The notes below the pieces were generated by a model. That model was not told where the DNA came from. It was given only the letters and a program-made list of their open reading frames with translations, and did no database searches. DNA of 64,000 nt, from contig NZ_CP102268.1 of NCBI RefSeq assembly GCF_025148285.1, forward strand, positions 1 through 64,000, in the 5' to 3' direction. Below are positions 42,953 to 51,056 of this stretch, piece after piece (position 1 is the first letter of the stretch; each line of letters opens with the position of its first letter). The DNA is from Marvinbryantia formatexigens DSM 14469 (GTDB taxonomy: Bacteria > Bacillota > Clostridia > Lachnospirales > Lachnospiraceae). The position numbers and the translations under genes are program-made.

Positions 42953-45097
42953 TTACTGTTTGCTCTTAATCTTCGTTTTCATAACGTACCACAACGGTCC
43001 TGTAATGCAGACGGAGGAATATCCGCCGCAGATAATGCCGACCATCAGCGGAAGCGCAAACTCACGGATGGAGCTGACGCCAAGCACATACAGCATCGCA
43101 ACCATGATAAACGTTGTGATGGAGGTATAAATACTTCTGGTGAGCGTCTGTGTGATACTTAAATTAACAACATCCGCAATCGAATCCTTTTTCTTCATGC
43201 CCTTCAGGTTCTCACGGATACGGTCGAAGATGACAATCGTCGCGTTGATGGAATAACCCACAATCGTAAGCATACATGCGATGAAGGTATTGCCGACGCT
43301 GATCCATACAATGGCGTAGCAGGCAAGTACCACCAGCACATCGTGGAGCAGCGCGATTACAGCGCTGGTCGCAAAGCGGATGTCCTTAAACCGGAACCAG
43401 ATGTACAGCAGCATCAGAATGGTGGCGATAAGAACCGCCACAACAGCGTCGCTTCTCATTTCGCTGCTGATGGTAGAGGAAATACTCTCCGTGGAAATCA
43501 GCGTATCATCCACGCCGAAATCCGAAACAAGCTTTTCTTCCATTTCCTGTCTCTCATCGACGGAAAGCTCTCTCGTCTTAATAATAACCTGGTTGCCGCC
43601 GGTTACCTTCTGCATCTGGATATTGGCGTCGCCGGTCACACTCTCGATTACCGGCTGCACCTGCTCCTCCAGCTCCTCAATGGTGTAATCCTCGTTGAAG
43701 GTGACGGTGGTCGCCGTACCGCCCATAAACTCCAGGCTGTAATTCAGGATCCTGCCGTCGGTTCCATTGTGGATAAGCATCGCCACCGGACCGGAAAGCA
43801 CCAGCACAATCGAAATAACAAAGAAGATTTTTCTCTTGCCGACGAAATCGATCGGCTTTACCTGCTTTGCTCTTCCGTAATATTTTTCATCCTGCACGCC
43901 CAGTGTATAAACCGCATTCATAATCAGACGGGAAACCACGCAGGCGGTAAACATGGACAGTACGATACCAAGAGCCAGCGTCTGCGCAAAGCCCTGGATA
44001 GAACCGGTTCCCTTCCACGCCAGCACCGCCGCCGCAATCAGCGTCGTGATGTTGCCGTCCAGAATCGCGGAGAGCGCTTTCTGGAAGCCGGTCTTAATTG
44101 CTGTTTTTACGGATGCGCCCGCCGCAATCTCCTCGCGGATACGCGCATAAATAATAACGTTTGCATCCACCGCCATACCGATGGAAAGAATGATACCGGC
44201 GATGCCGGAAATCGTAAGCGTAAGGTCAAACGCATTCAGGCAGAGCAGATCCAGACCCGTGTAGATCAGCAGGGATACGCCTGCCACAATACCCGGCACC
44301 CGGTAAACCACCGCCATAAAGAGAATTACCAGGATAAGACCGATAATACCCGCCATAAGGCTGGTGGAAATCGCTTTCTGTCCAAGTGATGCGCCTACCA
44401 CGTTTGAGCGCAGCTCCTCCAGCTCGATGGACAGAGAACCGATACGGATGGAGGATGCCAGTCTTTCCGCTTCCTCGTGGTCCGCCATACCGGTAATCTG
44501 CGCTGTTCCGCCGGTGATTGCCGTCTGTACGACCGGGCTGCTGATCACCTGGTCATCGTATACAATATAGATAATGTTTCCGATATTTTCACTGGTCGCC
44601 TCGGCAAACTTTGTGCTGCCCTCATCGGTAAGCACCAGCTCTACCACGTTCTGGCTGTTGCCCATTTCGTCCGGCGTGGTACCGGCGGTCGCCGTCTTTA
44701 CATCCGTACCCTCCAGCACGACTGTACCATCGGAAAGCTCAAAGGTAAGAGAACCCGGTTTTCCAAGCTCCTCCAGAATAGCGTTCGCATCGGAAACACC
44801 CGGAATCTCGATATTGATACGGTCCGAGCCCTCCTGGTAGACCTGCGCCTCCGTGCTGTAGGAAGCGACACGCTGCTGCAGCTTGTAGATAGTATCGCTC
44901 ATATCCTCCGCGGACGGCGCTTCCTCTCCGACCGCGCGGTATGTGATGCTGACACCGCCAGACAGATCAAGACCGAGCAGGATATTCCTTGCCGCGCCCG
45001 TTCCCGTCGGACCAAAGCCCACAATCGTTGTAAAGCCCAGCAGCAGAACCAGCACGACCGCCCCAATCACCACTGCCAGTGATTTCTTCTTGTTCAT
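42953..45097 (-). CDS. secDF: SecDF fusion, protein translocase subunit
   Basis: 714 residues joining SecD and SecF in one chain. SecD half: one N-terminal helix, LLGLDLSGGVSITYR, a P1 domain, then five helices including GMAVDANVIIYARIREE. SecF half: from about residue 430, FMGGTATTVTFNEDYT, then TIVGYSINATIVIFDRIREN. It uses the proton-motive force to assist late steps of Sec export. The fused form occurs in several Firmicutes. Lies between scfB and recJ. Confidence 0.96.
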   Translation of the reverse strand: MNKKKSLAVVIGAVVLVLLLGFTTIVGFGPTGTGAARNILLGLDLSGGVSITYRAVGEEAPSAEDMSDTIYKLQQRVASYSTEAQVYQEGSDRINIEIPGVSDANAILEELGKPGSLTFELSDGTVVLEGTDVKTATAGTTPDEMGNSQNVVELVLTDEGSTKFAEATSENIGNIIYIVYDDQVISSPVVQTAITGGTAQITGMADHEEAERLASSIRIGSLSIELEELRSNVVGASLGQKAISTSLMAGIIGLILVILFMAVVYRVPGIVAGVSLLIYTGLDLLCLNAFDLTLTISGIAGIILSIGMAVDANVIIYARIREEIAAGASVKTAIKTGFQKALSAILDGNITTLIAAAVLAWKGTGSIQGFAQTLALGIVLSMFTACVVSRLIMNAVYTLGVQDEKYYGRAKQVKPIDFVGKRKIFFVISIVLVLSGPVAMLIHNGTDGRILNYSLEFMGGTATTVTFNEDYTIEELEEQVQPVIESVTGDANIQMQKVTGGNQVIIKTRELSVDERQEMEEKLVSDFGVDDTLISTESISSTISSEMRSDAVVAVLIATILMLLYIWFRFKDIRFATSAVIALLHDVLVVLACYAIVWISVGNTFIACMLTIVGYSINATIVIFDRIRENLKGMKKKDSIADVVNLSITQTLTRSIYTSITTFIMVAMLYVLGVSSIREFALPLMVGIICGGYSSVCITGPLWYVMKTKIKSKQ

Positions 45098-45191
45098 TTT
45101 CCTCTTCCTCCTGAATTAAACATATTCGGAAAAATCCCCTGCCGATGCCTTTCCCGCAGGTGCCAGGCACAGAATTTTCCATTTCCGGCAT

Positions 45192-46550
45192 TTATTCTTC
45201 CGCAAGCGCCGCCTTTATCATGATGGCGCATTCCACGCGCTTGCGCTGAAGCTCGCAGCCAATATCATAGGCATCGTTGATATTTCCGTGGAAATTATAG
45301 GAATTTGCCGCACAGCCGCCGCTGCAGTAAAACCTTGCAAAGCAGTCCCGGCATTTTTCCTTCGCATAGACATTGCAGCCCTTAAACTCGTCCACAATGT
45401 CGGTGCGCACGATGCCCTCATCCACATTTCCCATCAGAAACTTTTCTTCCCCGACAAACTGGTGGCAGGGATAAAAGTCGCCCCACGGCGTCACCGCAAG
45501 GTACTCCGTCCCGGAGCCGCAGCCGGACAGGCGCTTGTACACGCACGGTCCGCCGGTAAGGTCTATCATAAAGTGGAAAAAGTTGAAGCCTCTGCCCTCT
45601 TTTTCCCGCTTTATCATTTCTTTTGCCAGCTTATCGTACTGCTCGCAGATAACGGGAACATCCTCTTCCCGCAGTGCATAATCCTCATCGGGCGGCGCCA
45701 CCACCGGCTCCACAGAAATCTGTTTAAAGCCAAGGTCCGCCAGATGGAGCACATCCTCTGCAAAATCAAGATTGTTTCTCGTGAAGGTGCCGCGCACATA
45801 ATATTTTTCCTGCCCGCGGCTCTCCGCAAATTTCTGAAACTTCGGAAGCACCAGGTCGTAGCTGCCCTTTCCGCCGCGGAACGGGCGCATCGTGTCGTGC
45901 ACCTCTTTTCTTCCGTCGATGCTGAGCACCACGTTCGCCATTTCGCGGTTGCAGAACTCCATCACCTCGTCATTTAAGAGGACGCCGTTGGTTGTCAGCG
46001 TAAAGCGGAATTTCTTATCATGCAGCGCTTCCTGCTCTCTTCCGTATTTTACCAGGTCCTTCACGACCTGCCAGTTCATCAGCGGCTCGCCGCCGAAGAA
46101 ATCAACCTCCAGGTTTCTACGGCTGCCGGAATTCGCAATCAGAAAATCCAGCGCCTTTTTCCCGACCTCATAGCTCATGAGCGCACGTCTTCCGTGATAT
46201 TCGCCCTCCTCCGCAAAGCAGTAGCGGCACGCCAGATTACAGTCGTGCGCGATATGCAGGCAGAGCGCTTTCACCACCGTTTTGCGCTTTTTGAAGTCGA
46301 TAATCGCATCCTTATAGATATCCTCCGTGAAAAGCTGCCCCGCCGCTTTCAGTTCTTCACACTCGGCGAGCGCCTCACAGACATCCGTCTCCCCGTATGC
46401 CGGCGTCAGCGCGCTCTTGATTTCTTCCGGGGTCTTCCCCTGATTCAGAAGCCCGATGACATCGTATACTGTCTCGTCTACCACATGGACGGCACCGCTG
46501 TTGGTGTCCAGTACCATGTTAAAGCCATTATTTTTATATTGGTGAACCAT
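45192..46550 (-). CDS. scfB: SCIFF peptide maturase, radical SAM/SPASM enzyme
   Basis: 452 residues. N-terminal peptide-recognition region (NMVLDTNSGAVHVVDETVYD), radical-SAM cluster site CNLACRYC (CX3CX2C), FFGGEPLMNW, then SPASM-type cysteines (CGSGTEYLAVTPWGDFYPCH, CRDCFARFYCSGGC). SCIFF maturases form thioether links from cysteine sulphurs to nearby residue carbons. ATG 46550 chosen for the typical MVHQYK start; the longer frame would run into the dispersed repeat. Directly downstream of its substrate gene. Confidence 0.96.
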   Translation of the reverse strand: MVHQYKNNGFNMVLDTNSGAVHVVDETVYDVIGLLNQGKTPEEIKSALTPAYGETDVCEALAECEELKAAGQLFTEDIYKDAIIDFKKRKTVVKALCLHIAHDCNLACRYCFAEEGEYHGRRALMSYEVGKKALDFLIANSGSRRNLEVDFFGGEPLMNWQVVKDLVKYGREQEALHDKKFRFTLTTNGVLLNDEVMEFCNREMANVVLSIDGRKEVHDTMRPFRGGKGSYDLVLPKFQKFAESRGQEKYYVRGTFTRNNLDFAEDVLHLADLGFKQISVEPVVAPPDEDYALREEDVPVICEQYDKLAKEMIKREKEGRGFNFFHFMIDLTGGPCVYKRLSGCGSGTEYLAVTPWGDFYPCHQFVGEEKFLMGNVDEGIVRTDIVDEFKGCNVYAKEKCRDCFARFYCSGGCAANSYNFHGNINDAYDIGCELQRKRVECAIMIKAALAEE

Positions 46551-46571
46551 TTTTACACTTCCACTCCGGTA

Positions 46572-46615
46572 ACTAAAAAACATCCACTGGATGTTTTTGT
46601 CGTATGCATAGCAAC
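46572..46615 (-). repeat. Dispersed 17-mer plus hairpin element, copy 4
   Basis: Minus strand GTTGCTATGCATACGAC, then arms AAAAACATCC and GGATGTTTTT around AGT. Relative to copies 1 and 3 the stem has a paired G-to-A and C-to-T change, so pairing is kept. It lies between scfA and scfB, 21 bases before the scfB start. Confidence 0.9.
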
Positions 46616-46620
46616 TTATA

Positions 46621-46649
46621 ATAAGCAGCGAAGATTCTCCGCTGCTTAT
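46621..46649 (-). terminator. Hairpin after scfA
   Basis: ATAAGCAGCG and CGCTGCTTAT arms with a 9-base loop, ten bases after the scfA stop. No T-run follows, so partial termination or RNA processing, giving more scfA than scfB mRNA, is likely. Confidence 0.65.
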
Positions 46650-46658
46650 CCTTCTGTC

Positions 46659-46802
46659 TTATTTGTTGTTTTCGCAGCTCTGGTTTCCTACTGTGCAGGA
46701 AGTCTTGCAGGCTGACTGGCAGGATGTCTGACATTCGCCGCATCCTCCCTTTTTTAAAGTATTCTGCAGGCTCTGCGTATTCAGTGTTTTAATATGCTTC
46801 AT
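46659..46802 (-). CDS. scfA: SCIFF ribosomal peptide precursor (six cysteines in forty-five)
   Basis: 47 codons, read directly from the sequence. The N-terminal leader is MKHIKTLNTQSLQNTLKKGG, followed by a core with cysteines at 21, 24, 28, 32, 36 and 43. This is the conserved SCIFF precursor, nearly universal in Clostridia. Its product is cross-linked by scfB; the biological role is not known. AAGGAGG precedes the ATG and a near-consensus promoter lies upstream. Confidence 0.96.
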   Translation of the reverse strand: MKHIKTLNTQSLQNTLKKGGCGECQTSCQSACKTSCTVGNQSCENNK

Positions 46803-46839
46803 AATAATATATCCTCCTTGTCTGAAAGCTCATGCGCTT

Positions 46840-46868
46840 AGTATACTACACTTCCCCCGGAATCTCAA
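46840..46868 (-). promoter_or_regulatory. Sigma-A promoter of scfA
   Basis: Minus strand TTGAGA (46868-46863), 17-base spacer, TATACT (46845-46840), 38 bases before the scfA start. Confidence 0.8.
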
Positions 46869-46917
46869 TATTTTTTTTCATGAATCGAAAAAATAACACA
46901 CATGGTTCACATTTTTA

Positions 46918-46926
46918 TGATATACT
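46918..46926 (+). promoter_or_regulatory. Extended -10 promoter of the lipoprotein trigger factor
   Basis: TGA then TATACT (46921-46926) forms a TGN-extended -10; no good -35. It is divergent from the scfA promoter 50 bases away. Confidence 0.5.
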
Positions 46927-46965
46927 TTGTACATTCTTGATTACACACGAAAGGATTACCACTCT

Positions 46966-48264
46966 ATGAACAGAAAAAAAATAATGCTTTTTACCGCTGT
47001 ATGCAGCGCCGCGCTTCTTTCCGGCTGCGGAGGCAGCAAGGGTCTTGTGCAGGATTATTCCAAAGATTATGTAAATCTTGCCCAGTACACCGGTCTTACC
47101 GTGGACCGCGAGGTCACGGAGATTACAGACGAGGAACTGCAGTACGCTATCGAAAGCGACCTTGCCATGTACGCCGAGTATAACGAAATTTCCGACCGCG
47201 CCGCCAGGGACGGCGATGTTGTCGTGATTGATTTTGCCGGCTCAATCGACGGCGAAGAGCTGGAGGACGGCTCTATGGAGGATATGGAAATCGAGCTGGG
47301 CAGCGACAGCTTCATCGACGGCTTTGAGGATGCCATCGTCGGCATGAAGACCGGTGAGACAAAGACCTTCGATCTCACCTTCCCGGAGCCGTATGACGGC
47401 GTTCTGGACGGGCAGACCGCCACCTTTGAGGTCACCCTGAACGAAATTTACGAGGTCATCACACCGGAATACAATGATGAATACGTCGCCAGTATCTCTG
47501 ACTGCTCCACCGTTGAGGAATACGAGGAGGAGCTGAGAGCCACCCTGGAGGAGGAATATGCCGCAGACGCGCTGGATATGGCGTGCGAGGATATTCTCAC
47601 CACCGTCATCGACAGCTCCACCTTCAGCGGACGCCCGGAGGAGCTTTATGAGAGCTGCAGATCCGCCGTGGAAATTGAAGAGCAGACGGCACTGGAGGAC
47701 TACGGCATCGATGATATCCACGAAATCTACGGCGAGGACTACGACCAGGATTCTTATATTCTGGAAACCATGTATGAGCGCATGGTCGTTTACACTATCG
47801 CGGCAAAGGAGGACATCGCGGTTACGGACGAGGAATACCAGGCGGCGCTGGAGGAGGATATGATGTACACCGAATACGCCTCCGTGGAGGAATACGAGGA
47901 ATCCATAGCGGACGTCACTTCCTATCAGTATTACCTCCTGCGCCAGAAAGTGCTCGACTTCCTTGGAGAAAACAACCATTTCAACGATGTCGATGCCAGT
48001 CTGTACTACGAAGACGAGGACTGGGAATCCCTGGATGAGGAGGATCTGGAATTCGCAGACGAGGATGTGCAGTACATGGAGGGCGCAGACGACGAAGCTG
48101 TGGAAGATGCGGACAGCGCTGACGCCGGAGACGCGGATGACACGAACAGCGCTGACACCGGAAACGCAGATGACACAGACAGCGCTGACGCCGAAGATAC
48201 GGACATGATTTCTCTGGACGGGGCGGATTACCAGGAAACGGAAAGCGATACGGAAGCGTCATGA
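46966..48264 (+). CDS. Lipoprotein FKBP-type peptidyl-prolyl isomerase, trigger-factor-like
   Basis: 432 residues: lipoprotein signal with lipobox (AALLSGCGG), an FKBP domain (DGDVVVIDFAGSIDGEELED, GFEDAIVGMKTGETKTFDL), a trigger-factor C-terminal chaperone domain, and a strongly acidic tail with three copies of an 11-residue repeat. The exported, lipid-anchored form suggests a foldase outside the membrane, comparable in role to PrsA. AAAGGA precedes the ATG at 46966. It overlaps the TraX-like gene by ATGA. Confidence 0.9.
   Translation: MNRKKIMLFTAVCSAALLSGCGGSKGLVQDYSKDYVNLAQYTGLTVDREVTEITDEELQYAIESDLAMYAEYNEISDRAARDGDVVVIDFAGSIDGEELEDGSMEDMEIELGSDSFIDGFEDAIVGMKTGETKTFDLTFPEPYDGVLDGQTATFEVTLNEIYEVITPEYNDEYVASISDCSTVEEYEEELRATLEEEYAADALDMACEDILTTVIDSSTFSGRPEELYESCRSAVEIEEQTALEDYGIDDIHEIYGEDYDQDSYILETMYERMVVYTIAAKEDIAVTDEEYQAALEEDMMYTEYASVEEYEESIADVTSYQYYLLRQKVLDFLGENNHFNDVDASLYYEDEDWESLDEEDLEFADEDVQYMEGADDEAVEDADSADAGDADDTNSADTGNADDTDSADAEDTDMISLDGADYQETESDTEAS
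48112..48204 (+). repeat. 33-bp in-frame tandem repeat, three units
   Basis: Units 48112-48144, 48145-48177 and 48178-48204 (short) encode DSADAGDADDT, NSADTGNADDT and DSADAEDTD in the acidic tail of the lipoprotein. Confidence 0.88.
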
Positions 48265-49007
48265 CAAAAGCATTAAAACGCCCTTCCATCAGCGGAAGTA
48301 CCTTAAAAATATTTGCCATCATCACCATGATGATCGACCATACCGGAGCGGCTGTGATCGGACCGCTTCGGTATTCGTCGCCCGAAGGTATGCGGCAGTT
48401 TTTCACCGCCCTCTATCCTGTCACGCGCGCCATCGGACGTCTGGCGTTCCCCATCTTCTGCTTTCTGCTTGTGGAGGGCTTTATCCACACCAGAAGCACG
48501 GTGAAGTACGCCCTGCGGCTTTTCATTTTCGCGCTGATTTCCGAGCTTCCGTTCGACTTCGCGCTGGCTGACAGGCTGTTTAGCTGGCATCATCAGAATG
48601 TCTATTTTACGCTGCTTATCGGTCTGCTCGTTATGATGGGTGTCACTTATTTTGAGCAACGGCCGGCAAAGAACGCCCCGCAGCGCTGGTTTTTCCTCCT
48701 CATGGAGGCTCTGATTCTGGCGGGCGGTCTTTATCTCGCCCAGCGTATGTATACGGATTATGGATTTAAAGGGGTATTTTTAATCGAAGTGCTCTATTTT
48801 CTGCGCTTTGACCGGCGTCTGCAGTCCGTCTTCGGCGCCATCGCTATCTCCTGGGAAAACTGGGCGCCCCTGTCCTTTATACTGGTGTGGTTCTACAACG
48901 GCACCCGCGGAAAGCAGATGAAATATTTCTTTTACTGGTTTTATCCGGTGCACCTCATCGTGCTCGGATTCTTCAAGCTGGCGATTACAGGACAGTTCCG
49001 GCTGTGA
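48261..49007 (+). CDS. TraX-family membrane protein
   Basis: 248 residues with about seven hydrophobic segments and the TraX signature (STLKIFAIITMMIDHTGAAV, IGRLAFPIFCFLLVEGF, ISELPFDFAL). TraX acetylates pilin in conjugation, but chromosomal relatives in Firmicutes stand alone and probably O- or N-acetylate an envelope substrate. The ATG overlaps the lipoprotein stop codon. Confidence 0.9.
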   Translation: MTKALKRPSISGSTLKIFAIITMMIDHTGAAVIGPLRYSSPEGMRQFFTALYPVTRAIGRLAFPIFCFLLVEGFIHTRSTVKYALRLFIFALISELPFDFALADRLFSWHHQNVYFTLLIGLLVMMGVTYFEQRPAKNAPQRWFFLLMEALILAGGLYLAQRMYTDYGFKGVFLIEVLYFLRFDRRLQSVFGAIAISWENWAPLSFILVWFYNGTRGKQMKYFFYWFYPVHLIVLGFFKLAITGQFRL

Positions 49008-49170
49008 GCCGCCCATCCCGGCGTCCCGCGACCGGCGACAGACAGCCATCCCGGTAAAAATCCGCCGCGGCGGCAGACTGCCCATCCCGGCAAAAATCCA
49101 CGGCGGCAGCAGACAGCTATCTCAGCGAAAATCCACCGCGGCAGCATCCGCCCATCCCGGCGTCCCGCGC
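49008..49170. repeat. Degenerate GC-rich tandem repeat, about 35-36 bp period
   Basis: Units beginning near 49041, 49076 and 49112 share a pattern of GACAGCCATCCCGG then AAAATCC and GCGGCGG. The block is bounded at both ends by the same CGCCCATCCCGGCGTCCCGC (49010-49029 and 49149-49168). There are no unique spacers. Lies between the convergent TraX-like and DUF218 genes. Confidence 0.75.
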
Positions 49171-49205
49171 CGCATTCTCTGGCGGCATCTGCTGCCGCCG
49201 GCTTC

Positions 49206-49799
49206 TCAGCGGGCGGCGCGCTCCTTCATGATTTCATGAAACTGTCCGCCGCACCGCTCCACCTCTCCGAGCACAATATCTATCCTGTCCGCATCCAGAT
49301 ACCAGTTATCTTTCGTTATCCCGCGTGTCTGCACCGGGCATACCAGAATTTCCGTTTCCGGAAACAGAATCTTATAATATAAAAGGCTTCTGCGCGCATG
49401 AAACGCCTGGCAGACAAGCAGCGCCCGCCGGATGGTTCTGCCCTCCAGCAGCTTTGCCGTATATATCGCATTTTCATAGGTGTAGGTTGCCTGCTTTTCC
49501 TGCAGGACTGCGCTGCGCGGAACGCCTCTCTCCACAAGCACCGCCGTCAGGAAATCGCTCTCGGTCTCGTAGCTTTTTCCCACATATTCCTGCGGAGACA
49601 GCGGTCCTGCAAAAGAATCCCCAAGGATGCTGTATTTTCCGGACGCCACAATCTGCCCCGCCAGCTTCTGATGATACAGCTCTGCGGCGCGCAGGGCAAG
49701 CTCCCCATAGCCGCTTCCGGGAATAAAAATGATGTCCGCCTCCTGCGGCGCATCCTCCACAAAAATAAAATCCGTCAGATAATCGTAATATTTCTTCAT
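49206..49799 (-). CDS. YdcF/DUF218-family protein
   Basis: 197 residues. Seen: ADIIFIPGSGYGELALRAAE, ESDFLTAVLVERGVP, NAIYTAKLLEGRTI and LLVCQAFHARRSLLYYK, the DUF218 pattern; relatives bind SAM or act in envelope metabolism. ATG 49799 has GGGGAG at good spacing; the ATG six bases earlier is too close and the longest frame would include the dispersed repeat. Confidence 0.88.
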   Translation of the reverse strand: MKKYYDYLTDFIFVEDAPQEADIIFIPGSGYGELALRAAELYHQKLAGQIVASGKYSILGDSFAGPLSPQEYVGKSYETESDFLTAVLVERGVPRSAVLQEKQATYTYENAIYTAKLLEGRTIRRALLVCQAFHARRSLLYYKILFPETEILVCPVQTRGITKDNWYLDADRIDIVLGEVERCGGQFHEIMKERAAR

Positions 49800-49859
49800 A
49801 TACATTTCTCCCCGCCCAAAATGTGCGCCGCCGGATGCATACGCGACGGATGCCTGATA

Positions 49860-49902
49860 ACTAAAAACATCCACTGAACGTTTTTGTCGTATGTATGGCA
49901 AC
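49860..49902 (-). repeat. Dispersed 17-mer plus hairpin element, copy 5
   Basis: Minus strand GTTGCCATACATACGAC, then arms AAAAACGTTC and GGATGTTTTT around AGT, then AGT. Two stem positions are G-U wobbles when read on the minus-strand RNA but A-C mismatches on the plus strand. 60 bases before the DUF218 gene start. Confidence 0.9.
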
Positions 49903-49906
49903 GCAA

Positions 49907-49943
49907 AATCCGGGCGCCGGAAAAATCACCCGGCACCCGGATT
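49907..49943 (-). terminator. GC-rich terminator before repeat copy 5
   Basis: AATCCGGG-GCCGG and CCGGC-CCCGGATT type arms with a 9-base loop, followed on the minus strand by TTTGC. The T-run is short. About 180 bases separate it from the M14 gene upstream. Confidence 0.65.
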
Positions 49944-50012
49944 CAGTGTATCACAGATTGCGCGCCCCCGCAAGGGATGAGCGCGCCGTGCAGGCTGCAA
50001 ACCGCCCGCCTG

Positions 50013-50039
50013 GTTACTGTTCACATCGTTCACAGTAAC
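50013..50039. repeat. GTTACTG palindrome, copy A
   Basis: 27 bp with arms GTTACTGT and ACAGTAAC and an 11-base centre. A second 27-bp copy with arms GTTACTGC and GCAGTAAC is at 58138-58164; the centre is also similar. The rest of 49944-50120 shows no gene. Confidence 0.65.
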
Positions 50040-50120
50040 ATTAAACTGCCCGCCTGTTACTTTTAGCCTCAAACACTTGCTGCAACGCGAAGCGAATTTT
50101 AAACGGATTTGCGAAGGCTA

Positions 50121-51056
50121 TCACAGATGTAACCGCTTAATGAGGCGGTACACTATCTCGTGCTCTCTCACGAGCGGCTTTTTATGCGCGAAAAATACAA
50201 TGCCGTCTACAGGCGCGATGACCTGCGACATCACATAGCCCTCATAAGGGTGCAGGATCTCCGCCATCACCTCTCCGCACACCACTTCATCGCCCGGCTT
50301 TGCATGGCGGCGGTAAATCCCGCCCGCGTCCGCATGGACGGTGCGCAGCTCCTCCTCTTTTATAATAGAAGCAATATAGCCGCTGTGGCTGTGATAGCGG
50401 ATTACCCCCATGCGCGTGAGGAAGCGCAGGACGGCGGCAACCGCCTGCTGCGCAGAAGCTTCATCAATGCAGTCCGTCTCCTTTGTATAGACGGAAAACG
50501 CGCTGCTCTCCCATATCTGCCAGTTGTAATTCAGGGTAGCCGTATCAATCGGACGGGGCTTTCGCAGAACCGCATACGGCAGCCCGAACAGGTTGCTGAG
50601 GCTCTCGTTTGTATGTCCGGTATCCATAATGCGCACATGCGGAACAAAATCGCCCGGCGTATAAAAACTGGTAAACTGAATGCCGTAGCCGTAATCCTTC
50701 ACTCTGGAGAACACGCCGCCGGCAATGCGCTGCGTCGTCTCTCCCTCGCTGTAGCCTGGAAACATCCGGTTGATATCCGTATTATCCAGCGGCCAGAACC
50801 GCCGTTCAATATTCATGGAATAAAGATTGACCGCCGGTATCACAAGAATCTCGTTGTTTGCCGCAATCGCGCCCTTTTTCTCCAGCTCCTCCAGCGCCTT
50901 CACAAGCTGCGAGCACACATAGAGCTGCTGGATTTCGTTACCGCGCAGGGAGCCGACGATGCACGCCGCCTTTTTCCCCTTCCCGAAAAAATAGCCCTGC
51001 ACGCGCATCGGCTCGCGGTAAACGCCGTCCAGCGTATAGATATCTTCTGTTCTCAC
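50121..51056 (-). CDS. M14 AstE/AspA-like protein with degraded zinc site
   Basis: 311 residues, paralogue of the upstream gene. Start GTG 51056 has AGGAGG upstream and overlaps the previous stop (GTGA). Fold landmarks are kept (VGSLRGNEIQQ, PAVNLYSMNIERRFWPLDNT, DINRMFPGYSEGETT, and a C-terminal barrel-sandwich part HAKPGDEVVCGEVMAEILHP), but the HxxE zinc motif reads RGNE and the DIHSS-type histidine position reads QFTSF. Probably a non-catalytic partner or an enzyme with another metal site. Confidence 0.82.
   Translation of the reverse strand: MRTEDIYTLDGVYREPMRVQGYFFGKGKKAACIVGSLRGNEIQQLYVCSQLVKALEELEKKGAIAANNEILVIPAVNLYSMNIERRFWPLDNTDINRMFPGYSEGETTQRIAGGVFSRVKDYGYGIQFTSFYTPGDFVPHVRIMDTGHTNESLSNLFGLPYAVLRKPRPIDTATLNYNWQIWESSAFSVYTKETDCIDEASAQQAVAAVLRFLTRMGVIRYHSHSGYIASIIKEEELRTVHADAGGIYRRHAKPGDEVVCGEVMAEILHPYEGYVMSQVIAPVDGIVFFAHKKPLVREHEIVYRLIKRLHL

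Noticed and set aside
49008-49170. CRISPR array
   Set aside because: Period of about 35 bp suggested it, but units are contiguous and degenerate with no unique spacers and no cas genes.
9344-49902. Micro-ORF MHTTKTSGGRF inside the dispersed element
   Set aside because: It has no ribosome binding site, loses its ATG in copy 5 and its stop position in copies 3 and 4. Base changes follow stem pairing rather than codons.
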